Shown one piece after another: positions 29,010 to 38,460 of a DNA stretch of 64,000 bases. The number at the start of each line of letters is the position of its first letter. Position 1 is the stretch's first letter. This stretch comes from Candidatus Crickella equi. GTDB lineage: Bacteria; Bacillota; Clostridia; Peptostreptococcales; Anaerovoracaceae. Where the stretch lies: positions 55,044 to 119,043 of the forward strand of contig JAGHUP010000006.1 in NCBI GenBank assembly GCA_018064755.1, written 5' to 3'. The notes under the pieces were generated by a model. It was not told where the DNA came from, ran no database searches, and saw only the letters and a program-made list of their open reading frames with translations. The position numbers were made by a program, and so were the translations under genes.

Positions 29010-31253
29010 CTATAGGCAAGCTTCGTTAACAGCTTTTTCTGATTCCTGCATTGCCTTGATTGTCTTGTCGAAGAGGTCTGTGAGTTCCCATCCGAGTCTC
29101 TCAGCGCCTTCCTTGATGACATCTCTGCTGCAGCCTGCTGCAAACTTCTTGTCCTTGAACTTCTTCTTGAGTCCGGATACTTCCATGCCTTCAGCACTCT
29201 TGCCTTCACGCATGAGTGCGTAGGACCAGATGAGTCCTGTCAGTTCGTCTGCTGCGAAGAGGACCTTCTCCATCTCATGTTCAGGCTCAACATCGCTGCA
29301 CTGACCATATCCGTGTGAAACAACGCCGTGAATGAGTTCATCATTAGCACCGCCTTCCTTCAGGAGCTCAGGTGCTTTCTGGCAGTGCTCTTCTGGATAG
29401 AGTTCGAAGTCGATATCGTGGAGCAGTCCAACCTGACCCCAGAATTCCTCTTCCTCAGCATAGCCAAGTTCCTTAGCGAACCATCTCATAACAGCTTCAA
29501 CTGTCAGTCCATGTCTGATGTGGAAAGGATCTTTGTTGTATTTCTTCAGCAGCTCGAGTGCCTGCTCTCTAGTGAGAGTTGACTTAGTAGCCTCAGCTGA
29601 CTTCTTAACTGTCTTAGCAGCCTTGCCTTCTGGCTTCATTGTTGGGAAGAGCAGTACGTCTCTGATTGACTCGTTGTTAGTTAAGAGCATTACGAGTCTG
29701 TCGATACCAATACCGCATCCGCCTGTTGGTGGCATACCATACTCGAGTGCACGTACAAAGTCATCGTCGAGCATGTTAGCCTCTTCATCACCGCAGTCTC
29801 TGAGCATGAGCTGATGCTTGAATCTCTCCATCTGATCGAGTGGATCGTTCAGCTCAGTGTATGCGTTACCGTACTCTGTTCCGAGAATGAAGAGCTCGAA
29901 TCTCTCTGTGAGATAAGGCTTGGATGGTTTTCTCTTAGTGAGTGGTGATACCTCAACCGGGTAGTCCATAATGAATGTTGGCTGCTCCAGATTAGCCTCT
30001 ACGAATTCATCGTAGAAATTAACGAGGATGTCACCCCAAGTCTCTTTGCCTTTCTCGAGTTCGATGCCCTTTTCCTTAGCGAGGGCGATTGCCTTCTCGT
30101 GGTCACAAGCGAACTCTTCGAAATCGATTCCAGTATATTTCTTAACGGCCTCTGCCATTGTCATTCTTGCGAAAGGCTTCTCGAGGTCGATGTCTACACC
30201 CTTGAATGTTACTTTGTATGTTCCGTTAGCTGCGAGAGCTGCGTTACGGATGATAGCCTCTGTTCTGTCCATCATGCCGTTGTAGTCTGTGTAAGCTTCA
30301 TAGAACTCGATGGTTGTGAACTCAGGGTTATGTTTTGGATCCATTCCCTCGTTACGGAAGATACGACCAATCTCGTATACTCTTTCCATTCCACCAACGA
30401 TAAGTCTCTTCAGTGGCAGCTCAGTTGCGATACGCAGATACATATCCATGTCGAGAGTGTTGTGGTGAGTGATGAATGGACGAGCTGTTGCTCCGCCTGC
30501 GATAGTGTTCAGTACAGGAGTCTCAACCTCTACATAACCGATATCATCGAGTGTCTTTCTTACGGAAGTGATAATCTTCGCACGCTTGATGAATGTATCC
30601 TTAACCTCTGGGTTAACAATAAGATCAACGTAACGCTGACGATATCTTGTATCTGTATCCTTAAGTCCGTGGAACTTCTCAGGAAGTGGCAGCAAGGACT
30701 TGGAAATTAGATGGATATCATTCGCATGAACGGAAACCTCACCTGTCTTAGTTCTGAACAGGTATCCCTTGATTGCGAAGATGTCACCGATATCTGACTT
30801 CTTGAAATCAGCATAGTTATCATCACCGATGGAATCTCTTGAAACATAGACCTGAATGTTGCCCATCTTGTCCTGGATGTTGCAGAAAGATGCTTTACCC
30901 ATTACACGCTTGAAGAGCATACGTCCAGCGATTGCTACATTGATAGGATCTGCGTCCATGATAGCGCGACGCTCATTGTAGTCTTCATTCTTAACCTGTC
31001 TTGCTGCCTGCTCATCGAGGCCTTCTACGGAAGGTTCAGTTCTTCCTGCGAGAAGCTTTGCCTCATGCTCTTCATAGGCTGCCTTAGCGTCTACGGAATG
31101 ATGAGTCTGCTCTGCTGTCATGACCTCATATGGGTCACATCCAGCTTCCTGCATAGCAACCAGCTTGTCGATTCTGATCTGTCTCTGTTCGTTGGTTTCC
31201 TCGGCTGTCATTTCACGTTCTTCAGCCTGGTTCTGCAGCTTGTTCTCTGCCAT
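29010..31253 (-). CDS. lysS: Lysyl-tRNA synthetase (class II) fused to a C-terminal HD-domain hydrolase
   Basis: A 747-residue protein, about 250 longer than a normal LysS. Residues about 1-545 are class II LysRS: an OB-fold anticodon domain (VAIAGRMLFKRVMGKASFCN), motif 2 (ERVYEIGRIFRNEGMDPKHNPEFTT begins near 305) and motif 3 (GMPPTGGCGIGIDRLVMLLT). After a linker with KAAKTVKKSAEATK, residues about 570-747 are a predicted HD-superfamily hydrolase (COG2316-like): IRHGLTVEAVMRW, GLLHDIDFELYPEEHC, HGVVSHGYGQ and LFAADELTGLIW. The metal-binding His, HD and Asp residues are all present. LysRS charges tRNA-Lys; the substrate of the HD part is unknown. The gene overlaps greA by one base. Confidence 0.93.
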   Translation of the reverse strand: MAENKLQNQAEEREMTAEETNEQRQIRIDKLVAMQEAGCDPYEVMTAEQTHHSVDAKAAYEEHEAKLLAGRTEPSVEGLDEQAARQVKNEDYNERRAIMDADPINVAIAGRMLFKRVMGKASFCNIQDKMGNIQVYVSRDSIGDDNYADFKKSDIGDIFAIKGYLFRTKTGEVSVHANDIHLISKSLLPLPEKFHGLKDTDTRYRQRYVDLIVNPEVKDTFIKRAKIITSVRKTLDDIGYVEVETPVLNTIAGGATARPFITHHNTLDMDMYLRIATELPLKRLIVGGMERVYEIGRIFRNEGMDPKHNPEFTTIEFYEAYTDYNGMMDRTEAIIRNAALAANGTYKVTFKGVDIDLEKPFARMTMAEAVKKYTGIDFEEFACDHEKAIALAKEKGIELEKGKETWGDILVNFYDEFVEANLEQPTFIMDYPVEVSPLTKRKPSKPYLTERFELFILGTEYGNAYTELNDPLDQMERFKHQLMLRDCGDEEANMLDDDFVRALEYGMPPTGGCGIGIDRLVMLLTNNESIRDVLLFPTMKPEGKAAKTVKKSAEATKSTLTREQALELLKKYNKDPFHIRHGLTVEAVMRWFAKELGYAEEEEFWGQVGLLHDIDFELYPEEHCQKAPELLKEGGANDELIHGVVSHGYGQCSDVEPEHEMEKVLFAADELTGLIWSYALMREGKSAEGMEVSGLKKKFKDKKFAAGCSRDVIKEGAERLGWELTDLFDKTIKAMQESEKAVNEACL

Positions 31254-31729
31254 TATCTTGTTACCTCCAGGATTTCGTACTTAGCTACACCGTCTGGTAC
31301 AGGGAATTCAACAACGTCACCAGCCTTGTTGCCGATGAGGTGCTGTCCTACCAGAGAAGCGTTGGAGAGCTTGCCGTTCAGAGGATCGGACTCAGTTGTA
31401 CCTACAATCTTGTAAGTAGCCTCGATACCAAGCTCGAGATCCTTGATTCTTACTGTACGTCCAGTCTGAACTGTATCGTCAGAGTCATCAGAGGAGGACT
31501 CATCTACGATAGTTGATGTACGCAGAATCTCCTCGATTTCGTTGATACGTTCTTCTGTTTCGGCCTGAGCGTCCTTAGCTGCATCGTATTCAGCGTTCTC
31601 GGAGAGGTCTCCCAGTGCGATTGCTTCCTTCAGTCTCTCAGCGTTCTCCTTACGAGTGACTGTAATAAGGTGTTCGAGTTCTTCATTAAGGGCGTTGTAT
31701 CCCTCTCTGGTCATTTCATTAGCTGCCAT
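31253..31729 (-). CDS. greA: Transcription elongation factor GreA
   Basis: A 158-residue GreA of normal length. The N-terminal coiled coil (MTREGYNALNEELEHLITVT ... NAEYDAAKDAQAETEERINE) carries the acidic tip residues that enter the RNA polymerase secondary channel; the C-terminal FKBP-like domain follows (YKIVGTTESDPLNGKLSNAS, SLVGQHLIGNKAGDVVEFPV). GreA makes backtracked polymerase cleave its RNA. greA-lysS is a common Firmicute pair. It overlaps lysS by one base. Confidence 0.96.
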   Translation of the reverse strand: MAANEMTREGYNALNEELEHLITVTRKENAERLKEAIALGDLSENAEYDAAKDAQAETEERINEIEEILRTSTIVDESSSDDSDDTVQTGRTVRIKDLELGIEATYKIVGTTESDPLNGKLSNASLVGQHLIGNKAGDVVEFPVPDGVAKYEILEVTR

Positions 31730-31731
31730 GG

Positions 31732-32889
31732 TTATATCCTTTCTATATGTACTTGATGTACTGTTTTATCATTGTGTGCTAGGTGGAGCATTGCTCCATA
31801 TCTTAGCTCAAAGTTGACGATGTCGCCTACCTTGAGATTGTCACGAATTTGCGCAGGTACGTCCTCTATGTCGAGGATAGTGTGATCGCTTGATGCGCCC
31901 CAGATTGTCGCACCTTCCAACTGGGGTATTATATCACAGGTATCGCCGTAATCGGCAAGTCCGACAGCAAGAATTGCTCTCAGTCTGTTGCCTCTGTCAA
32001 TATATTCTTTCTTGCGGCCAAAAGCATCGGTTCCTATCTCGCCGATTGGATACGTCGGCTTGACGTTAAGCTCAACGATCTGGGCTGCTAGGATGAAGGC
32101 GTCGCCGTGTAGCTGCTCGAGTTCCTTGATTCCGGTTTCGATGCACGCCGAAGCGTTGCAGCCCTGCGGTATGGCTTCTCCGATGCGGAGCATGTTGACT
32201 CTGTCAGGCATTACTCCATCGAACAGTGGTGCAAGACTTGATGTTGCTCCGCCCGAGATAATCTCAAGTTTGCGTCCGATGGCGGACTCTACGAGCTCGG
32301 CATTGTGCACGAGTTCTTCCATTTTGTCCTTGTTCGGGATGACTGAGCCTACACAGCCGAGGTTGGTGCCTATGCCTGCTAGGTGCAGATTGCCGAGGTC
32401 GTGCTCTACGTGAACGGCCGCAGCAACAAGTTCATCTGTATTAATCCAGCCTTCTCTTAGATCACCTAGATCGGTCATCAGGATGACGTTATGAACCTTG
32501 CCTTTTCTTTCTGCTGCTAAATTCAGAGCATCAAGTGTTACAATCTCTGAATTCAGGCTGTAATCCGCAAAGTCTATGGTGTCTTCAATCTCACACATCA
32601 TTGGCATTCTGATGAGCAGCGTCGGCATATCGACTCCGTCGATATCGTGGAGCCCCATCTTTTTAATATATTCCAGGTGCTCCACACGTGAAGATGCCAT
32701 CATCTTCACGCCGCCGCGCGCTTCTGCTTCACAGCCTTCCTTGATAGCATCGAATCCTTTAACGACTCCTGCTACCTGGATGCCTGAAGCTTCACACCAT
32801 TCAACCATCTGCTTGGTGTTCTCATACAGCTTCTGTTTATTAAGGATTAGTGCCGGATACTTTCTAGTCTCCAAGTTTATTCTCCCCAA
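31732..32889 (-). CDS. Alanine-racemase-fold amino acid racemase, ornithine-racemase-like
   Basis: A 385-residue PLP enzyme of the alanine racemase N-terminal family. The PLP lysine is in QVAGVVKGFDAI near residue 44; TDLGDLREGW, ISGGATSSLAPL and MLRIGEAI are shared with ornithine racemases of clostridial ornithine fermenters. It probably interconverts L- and D-ornithine or another basic amino acid; substrate not proven. Its start overlaps the acyl-CoA synthetase gene by 26 nt, and greA follows after 2 nt. A DapF-like racemase and an amino acid importer lie upstream in the same direction. Confidence 0.75.
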   Translation of the reverse strand: MGRINLETRKYPALILNKQKLYENTKQMVEWCEASGIQVAGVVKGFDAIKEGCEAEARGGVKMMASSRVEHLEYIKKMGLHDIDGVDMPTLLIRMPMMCEIEDTIDFADYSLNSEIVTLDALNLAAERKGKVHNVILMTDLGDLREGWINTDELVAAAVHVEHDLGNLHLAGIGTNLGCVGSVIPNKDKMEELVHNAELVESAIGRKLEIISGGATSSLAPLFDGVMPDRVNMLRIGEAIPQGCNASACIETGIKELEQLHGDAFILAAQIVELNVKPTYPIGEIGTDAFGRKKEYIDRGNRLRAILAVGLADYGDTCDIIPQLEGATIWGASSDHTILDIEDVPAQIRDNLKVGDIVNFELRYGAMLHLAHNDKTVHQVHIERI

Positions 32890-34747
32890 TAAATCTTCTT
32901 ATCTTCATTGCTGTTGTCTTGTTGAAATCGTGCTTTCTGATACGAATGTATCTGATCATCTTCCAGTCAGGCATTGTCGCATTGACTGCACTGATTTCCT
33001 TGTCAATCAGCTTGTATACCTCTTCATCACTAGGGTTCTCTCCCAGAGCTTCAGTAATGTTCTCCTGATCAACTCTCAGCGTGATGTAGATTCCTTTATG
33101 TCCTGTCTCTTCTCCGGACTCATCGCACCATACCATACACTCGTCGATGTACTTGCTGTGCAGTGCTTTCTCCTCGAGCTCCTCAGGGAAAACGTTCTTA
33201 CCGTTAGATGCGATAATTACGTTCTTCTTACGGCCTGTGATATACACAAAACCGCTCTCATCAATGTGTCCAAGGTCGCCAGTGTGGAACCAACCATCTT
33301 CCATACAATCCTCAGTAGCTGAAGGATTGTTATAATATCCCATCATTACCTGTGGTCCACGGAAGCAAATCTCACCGTTACCATTCTCGTCAGGCTCAAC
33401 TACTTTGGCTTCAGTCAATGGAATAACCTTGCCAGCACTGTCTGTTCTGTTGAACTTCCAATCATCCATATTGAGTGCAACAATTGGTGAAGTCTCGGTC
33501 AGTCCATATCCCTGAATTGTCATAATGCCAAGGCTACGGAAGAAATCCAGAACCTCTGCATCGACCTTAGCACCACCTGCTACGAACATTCTGATTCTAC
33601 CACCAAACTGGGCCATAATCTGTTCGCAAGGTTTGCGAGCAATATTGATACCAATCTTGCTCGTAATCTTATTAATCTTGAAAAGAGTCTTTAAGGCTTT
33701 GTCCTTATTCTCCTTGGCCAAAGTCTTCATAATCTGGTTGTAAAATTTCTCGAACACCAGTGGTACTGACAGCATTACTGTTGGTCGTGACAGCTGAATG
33801 TCCTTCAGCAGATACTTAAGCCCACGATTGAAAGCAATTGCTGAACCGAGGTGCATTGACTCAATCATTGTGCAACTGCCCTCATATGTGTGATGCAGTG
33901 GCAGGCTTGAGAACATGATGTCATTCTCATTGATTCCCAGATAAACATTATCTGCCATCAAACTGAACGCGATTGCTCTATGGTTGTGCATTACACCCTT
34001 AGCAACACCTGTTGTTCCTGAAGTAAACAGGATAACAGCTAGATCTCTGTTGCAAATTCTTGCATCAATCCATCTTCTATCTCCAGCCTGAACGAGCTTC
34101 AGTCCCTCATCTCTCAGCTGATACCATGAATACAATCCCTGCTCAGGATCATCATGTTCGTCGCTGCTGGTAGTAATAATCATCTCGAGGTCAGTGTCGC
34201 CGGCTTTCTTAACATCGAGCAGCCTCTTGTAGTGCTTGTCACTGCAGCATATAACTGCCTTAATCTCGCCTTCTCTACAGAGATTACCAATTTCCTCAGT
34301 GTTAAGTTCCTTGTCTAGTGGAACAACAACACCGACGCCTCCGATAATCGCATTGTATGACTCAACCCACTCATAGCAGTTAGGTCCAATAACGCCAATA
34401 TGAGCCCCCTTAAGGCCCATGTCTATCAGTTTAGTACCCAGACTCTGAATATGTAGCATAGCCTGCTTGAACGAAATTGTGGAATACTCCTTGTCGCCCT
34501 TCATAATCTGCATGAACAGTGGTTTGTCTCCGAACAACTCAACACTGTCCTCAAACATATGCTTTAGATCATAAACAAGTCTATTTCTCTTGTGCAGATA
34601 AGTAGGATCCTTGCTCTCAGTCAGGCACTTCAGCCACTCCTCTGCCTCCGCTTTCTCGGCAGCCTTAAGAGCGCGGTATTCATCCTCGCTCATGCTCTCG
34701 AGATCTGTAATATATTCACTTGTCTTGATAGGTTTTGTATTTGCCAT
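32864..34747 (-). CDS. AMP-forming acyl-CoA synthetase / long-chain fatty-acid-CoA ligase
   Basis: A 627-residue ANL-superfamily enzyme. The phosphate loop is ILFTSGTTGVAKGVMHNHRA, followed by the adenine-contact region MTIQGYGLTETSPIVALN, the hinge-preceding GWFHTGDLGHIDESGFVYIT and GRKKNVIIASNGKNVFPEE with the usual Arg/Lys residues. It activates a fatty acid (or related acid) to an acyl-AMP and then the CoA thioester. The frame extends four codons, but GGGGAGAATT directly precedes the ATG at 34747. It is 37 nt downstream of ygjV. The catalytic Lys near the C-terminus is probably in FNKTTAMKIRR. Confidence 0.88.
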   Translation of the reverse strand: MANTKPIKTSEYITDLESMSEDEYRALKAAEKAEAEEWLKCLTESKDPTYLHKRNRLVYDLKHMFEDSVELFGDKPLFMQIMKGDKEYSTISFKQAMLHIQSLGTKLIDMGLKGAHIGVIGPNCYEWVESYNAIIGGVGVVVPLDKELNTEEIGNLCREGEIKAVICCSDKHYKRLLDVKKAGDTDLEMIITTSSDEHDDPEQGLYSWYQLRDEGLKLVQAGDRRWIDARICNRDLAVILFTSGTTGVAKGVMHNHRAIAFSLMADNVYLGINENDIMFSSLPLHHTYEGSCTMIESMHLGSAIAFNRGLKYLLKDIQLSRPTVMLSVPLVFEKFYNQIMKTLAKENKDKALKTLFKINKITSKIGINIARKPCEQIMAQFGGRIRMFVAGGAKVDAEVLDFFRSLGIMTIQGYGLTETSPIVALNMDDWKFNRTDSAGKVIPLTEAKVVEPDENGNGEICFRGPQVMMGYYNNPSATEDCMEDGWFHTGDLGHIDESGFVYITGRKKNVIIASNGKNVFPEELEEKALHSKYIDECMVWCDESGEETGHKGIYITLRVDQENITEALGENPSDEEVYKLIDKEISAVNATMPDWKMIRYIRIRKHDFNKTTAMKIRRFIGENKLGD

Positions 34748-34784
34748 AATTCTCCCCATTATTTAACATCTTATTATAGCAAAA

Positions 34785-35309
34785 TTATTTCTCCTCGCCA
34801 AGATTCTTCCAGCCAAAACGAACAATCGACACAATGATTGATGCCATACTAATGGCCTCGTCGATGATGCCGGCCCAAGATCCTACGATAACCGCATAGA
34901 TAATGCATAATGGTGAGTTAACAAAGAGGTTAGCTGCTCTAATCTTTCTCGCATTGTATGTATAGCCTCCGATTGTCGATGCTATGTTGGCAGCGCATGG
35001 CAGAATAGATATCCAGCCGGCCCACGTTAGTTTCATAGCACAGAGCTGTAGCAGGCACAGTCCAATGCAAGCCCACCAACTGCATGCCCACTTCTTGCCG
35101 CTACTCAGGAGAATTGATCTAAGCAGATTGACCATATAACTGGCTGCACCTGTCAGGGCGCCCAGCAAATAATAGTGCAGAGTATAGAAAATATATCCCG
35201 CCGTCTGCACCATAAAAAGGGTCCGGTTCTTCTTGAATTGAAATGAGACAAGATAGCAACCGGTACCCACAAATCCTATTAACTGAATCAGAATATAGTT
35301 TAATGTCAT
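34785..35309 (-). CDS. YgjV-family inner membrane protein
   Basis: A 174-residue protein with five or six membrane segments, starting MTLNYILIQLIGFVGTGCYL. The opening 'IGFxGxxxxxxSFQFKKNRTLFxxQ' pattern and the following YLLGALTGAASYMVNLLRS are typical of YgjV (Imp-YgjV) proteins, whose function is unknown. It overlaps the DapF-like gene by four bases (ATGA), so it is in that operon. Confidence 0.8.
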   Translation of the reverse strand: MTLNYILIQLIGFVGTGCYLVSFQFKKNRTLFMVQTAGYIFYTLHYYLLGALTGAASYMVNLLRSILLSSGKKWACSWWACIGLCLLQLCAMKLTWAGWISILPCAANIASTIGGYTYNARKIRAANLFVNSPLCIIYAVIVGSWAGIIDEAISMASIIVSIVRFGWKNLGEEK

Positions 35310-36013
35310 AAAATAACTGTTCCCGTAATAAACAGCCTTCCGCCGTCGAACTTTACATTCAGAACTCCGCCCGGATTCTTAACTGCACTCTCGGCGATTC
35401 CCTGCTTAACATATCTATAGTAAGCTGTTGCGATGCTTCCCGATGCGCATCCGTTCTCCCAGACCAAAGTGTCAGATCCCTTGACGTAAACAAGTGGCTC
35501 AATCGAGCAGTCGTCTTCATCGTAACGAATCATTCCAAACGCCAGGACATCCTGCTCATCAGCAATCCCCTTGATTACTGCTTCCATCTCTTCTCTTGAA
35601 GTTTCAGAAGCAGGAACTATCATATGCGAAATTCCATCAAGTTTAACCACATTGCCGTCGATTGTAGGCATTGGCATTTCGAGCGTTCCAGTGTATTCTT
35701 TAACGCCTTTACGAACAATTTGAACCTCTACCGGCTCGTCTGCGCCAGAAGCCTCTACCACAATCTTGCCCTCGCCACCATTAATATCTGCCAGATAAGC
35801 GGCTGTACTCATAGTAGCATTTCCGCAGAACTCGCCGCCCATCATCTCAAGAGAGATGCGGTCCTCTCCGAGCACCTTAACGAAGCCCACCTGTTCACAG
35901 GTCGGCTCCTTCTCGAACATATCGCGAACGACATCAAGACGCTCCGCAGCCGGAACGTTCTGAGTAACGAGCACCGTTATATTTCCCGATGGATTAGCAA
36001 CTATGTAGTTCAT
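35306..36013 (-). CDS. Diaminopimelate-epimerase-fold amino acid racemase
   Basis: A 235-residue DapF-fold protein. Both catalytic cysteines are present: MMGGEFCGNATMS near residue 63 and WENGCASGSIATAY near residue 191. Length and sequence differ from housekeeping DapF (about 270 residues) and look like the cofactor-independent racemases (for example histidine racemases) found next to amino acid transporters. The gene overlaps the ATPase gene of a polar amino acid importer by one base. Racemisation of the imported amino acid is therefore a reasonable inference. Confidence 0.75.
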   Translation of the reverse strand: MNYIVANPSGNITVLVTQNVPAAERLDVVRDMFEKEPTCEQVGFVKVLGEDRISLEMMGGEFCGNATMSTAAYLADINGGEGKIVVEASGADEPVEVQIVRKGVKEYTGTLEMPMPTIDGNVVKLDGISHMIVPASETSREEMEAVIKGIADEQDVLAFGMIRYDEDDCSIEPLVYVKGSDTLVWENGCASGSIATAYYRYVKQGIAESAVKNPGGVLNVKFDGGRLFITGTVIL

Positions 36014-36702
36014 TAGATATTATTGTATCTTCCAAGGAAGTCTTTAGTTCTCTTGTTAGTTGATGCGAATACTTCTTCAGGTGTACCCTCGTCGATGATA
36101 ACGCCATCAGCCATGAAGATTACGCGGTCAGAGATGTCTTTGGCGAAAGCCATCTCGTGAGTTACAATTACCATTGCGATGTGCAGGTCTGCCAGGCTCT
36201 TGATAACCTTGAGGACTTCGTTAGTCAGCTCAGGGTCGAGCGCAGATGTAGGCTCATCGAAGAAAAGAATTTCAGGGTCAGTTGTCAGTGCGCGAGCGAT
36301 AGCAACTCTCTGCTGCTGACCACCGGACAGCTGATAAGGATAAGCGTCTGCTCTATCCGCAAGGCCCATCTTGTCGAGCCAGTGGAGCGCCTCTCTCTTG
36401 GCAACATCCTTGTCCTTCTTGAACACGCGAACAGGTGCGTCCATTACATTCTTAAGTACTGACATGTGCGGGAAGAGATTGAAGTTCTGGAATACGAGTC
36501 CAAAATTCGCACCTTCTTGGTACTTAATCTCTCCTGAGTCGACAGTCTCGAGACCTGTCGCACAACGAAGAAGTGTCGATTTGCCGGAACCAGATGGTCC
36601 GATAATCGAAACGATTTCGCCAGCTTTGATATCAACGCTGATGTCCTTCAGAACTTCTAATTCACCGAAGGACTTCTTAATATTATTCATTTCAAGTATC
36701 AT
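36013..36702 (-). CDS. Polar amino acid ABC importer, ATPase (GlnQ/HisP-like)
   Basis: A 229-residue ATPase: Walker [10 protein letters not shown], signature [15 protein letters not shown], Walker [15 protein letters not shown] and switch VIVTHEM. The [19 protein letters not shown] stretch is typical of the polar amino acid (PAAT) subfamily. It energises uptake through the permease at 36712. Gene order binding protein, permease, ATPase, racemase is tight, with a one-base TAATG overlap to the racemase. Confidence 0.93.
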   Translation of the reverse strand: MILEMNNIKKSFGELEVLKDISVDIKAGEIVSIIGPSGSGKSTLLRCATGLETVDSGEIKYQEGANFGLVFQNFNLFPHMSVLKNVMDAPVRVFKKDKDVAKREALHWLDKMGLADRADAYPYQLSGGQQQRVAIARALTTDPEILFFDEPTSALDPELTNEVLKVIKSLADLHIAMVIVTHEMAFAKDISDRVIFMADGVIIDEGTPEEVFASTNKRTKDFLGRYNNI

Positions 36703-36711
36703 GGCGTCCTC

Positions 36712-37359
36712 CTATTTGTAGTAATCAAGCTTCTTCTCAACAAGTCCCATTACCCAATCAACTACAGCATTGAAGATGTAGTAGAATACGCCGGCAACGA
36801 GGAATGGCATGAAGCTAGTCTGTGAATTAGCGATCTGCTTACCAATTGTGAACATCTCCTGGTAAGAAACTGTGAATGCCAGAGATGTATCCTTAACGAG
36901 AGTAACTACTTCGTTAGTCATGCTTGGCATAATTGTCTTAATTACCTGAGGCAGAATAATTACGAAGAAAGTCTGCGTTTTGGTATAACCGAGAACCTGT
37001 GCAGCCTCGTACTGTCCCTTAGGCATAGCCTCGATACCGCCACGATAAATCTCCGCAAAATAAGCGGCATAGTTGATCGCGAATGCTACGACTACCGGAA
37101 TCAGCTTGTTCTGTGAAACAGAGAATCCAAACAGGTAGTATGGTCCATATGTTATCGCAATCAGCTGTAACATAAGTGGGGTACCACGCAGAACTGAAAT
37201 AACAAATCTTGTAGCTCCGGAAACAATTTTATTCTTGCTCATACGTAACAAAGCTACCACTAAACCGAGTGGCAGTGAGAATAGCAGTGTTAAAAAGAAG
37301 ATAGCGCAGGTGTTTCCGAGGCCCTCCGCCATCTTGAGCATCATTACACTTAGTGACAT
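36712..37359 (-). CDS. Polar amino acid ABC importer, permease (HisM/GlnP-like)
   Basis: A 215-residue PAAT permease with about five membrane segments. Signature regions: FVISVLRGTPLMLQLI, AYFAEIYRGGIEAMPKGQYE and the EAA loop EAAQVLGYTKTQTFFVIILP. It forms a homodimer channel for a polar amino acid delivered by the lipoprotein at 37457. Nine bases separate it from the ATPase gene. Confidence 0.92.
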   Translation of the reverse strand: MSLSVMMLKMAEGLGNTCAIFFLTLLFSLPLGLVVALLRMSKNKIVSGATRFVISVLRGTPLMLQLIAITYGPYYLFGFSVSQNKLIPVVVAFAINYAAYFAEIYRGGIEAMPKGQYEAAQVLGYTKTQTFFVIILPQVIKTIMPSMTNEVVTLVKDTSLAFTVSYQEMFTIGKQIANSQTSFMPFLVAGVFYYIFNAVVDWVMGLVEKKLDYYK

Positions 37360-37385
37360 TTATTTCCCTCTTTATACATACCTAA

Positions 37386-37414
37386 TCCCGAGCGCAGCAA
37401 TTGTGCGTTCGGGA
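37386..37414 (-). terminator. Intergenic hairpin between binding-protein and permease genes
   Basis: TCCCGA-CGCA / TGCG-TCGGGA pair around a short loop in the 97-bp gap, without a strong T-run. Such hairpins usually act as partial terminators or stabilise the 3' end of the binding-protein mRNA so that more of it is made than of the membrane subunits. Confidence 0.5.
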
Positions 37415-37456
37415 CAAGGCTTACTATTTTTTTATATGTCTCCCCTGAGTTTTATC

Positions 37457-38260
37457 TTATTTCTGTAAGAACAGCAGGTTGTTTACGATATCTGGATATT
37501 TCTCAGCGATCTTAGCATAAGTACCATCTGCTACGAGTTCATCAACTGCGCCCTGGATTGCATCGCATGTTTCCTGATCATCAGCTCTAAATGCGATACC
37601 ATACTGCTCAGCACCGAGGTCCTCATCGATAATCTTATATCCCTTATTCTCAGCTACATAAGCCTTAGCTACTGGAGCATCTACGAATACTGCATCAACA
37701 GCACCACCACCGAGCTCTGCGAAGCACTTAAGGAAGCTGTCGCAAGTGACTGTCTCATCGAATGTAGCTGCCCAATCTGCCATGTCCTCATTCAGGAGAG
37801 ACTCTCCAGAAGTACCGAGCTGAACTGCTACCTTCTTGCCTGCCATATCCTTGGAGCTAGCGAGTCCGCTATCTTCCTTAACCAGCAGCACCTGTTCGTT
37901 ATCATAGTATGGCTCAGAGATTACATATCCTTCATCCTTCATTGAATCAAGAATTGTCATTCCTGACCATATGCAGTCACATTCGTTAGAATCGAGCTGC
38001 ATCAGTTTCTGATCCCAGTTAACTCCGAATACCTGGAAGTCCCATCCGAGCTTCTCGCAAGCTGCCTTGCAAACCTCAACGTCGAATCCAGTGTACTCAC
38101 CGTCATCTCCCATATAGCTGAATGGTGGATATTCTGGGTCAATACCCATGATGAATGTGCGGCCTTCGCTTGATGTATCTGATTCACCGCATGCTGTGAA
38201 TAATCCCATTGTAGCGATCATCATCACTGCCATGAAAATTGCAAATAATTTCTTCTTCAT
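37457..38260 (-). CDS. Polar amino acid-binding lipoprotein (SBP family 3)
   Basis: A 267-residue lipoprotein with the lipobox LFTAC (Cys near residue 24). SBP_bac_3 features: IMGIDPEYPPFSYMGDDGEY, TGFDVEVCKAACEKLGW, DCIWSGMTILDSMKDE and VQLGTSGESLL. It captures a polar amino acid outside the membrane. The first gene of the importer-racemase operon, it is read from the promoter at 38353-38381. Ligand not determinable. Confidence 0.92.
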   Translation of the reverse strand: MKKKLFAIFMAVMMIATMGLFTACGESDTSSEGRTFIMGIDPEYPPFSYMGDDGEYTGFDVEVCKAACEKLGWDFQVFGVNWDQKLMQLDSNECDCIWSGMTILDSMKDEGYVISEPYYDNEQVLLVKEDSGLASSKDMAGKKVAVQLGTSGESLLNEDMADWAATFDETVTCDSFLKCFAELGGGAVDAVFVDAPVAKAYVAENKGYKIIDEDLGAEQYGIAFRADDQETCDAIQGAVDELVADGTYAKIAEKYPDIVNNLLFLQK

Positions 38261-38317
38261 TGTTCTACCTCTTAATCTTTCTAAGATTGATTGTTCTTTA
38301 TCTCTTTAATGTTTTAT

Positions 38318-38381
38318 CACTTTACTGTGCTAAAGTGTTTCTTGACACTGTTAATATAGCAAATAGTTCTGTCTGCGTCAA
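38318..38381 (-). promoter_or_regulatory. Promoter and operator-like palindromes of amino acid importer operon
   Basis: On the minus strand TTGACG (38381-38376), a 17-bp spacer and TATATT (38358-38353) form a good sigma-A promoter. Around and just after the expected start are two inverted repeats: AGTGT/ACACT (38334-38349) and CACTTTA/TAAAGTG with a 6-bp spacer (38318-38337). Their position suits a repressor that responds to the imported amino acid. Confidence 0.7.
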
Positions 38382-38460
38382 CACTTTTTTGAAACTTTTT
38401 TGAAATTCTCTTATTATTTTGTGATAGCTTTTCATCAGCGTTTCTCAGGCCTGCCGTTTT

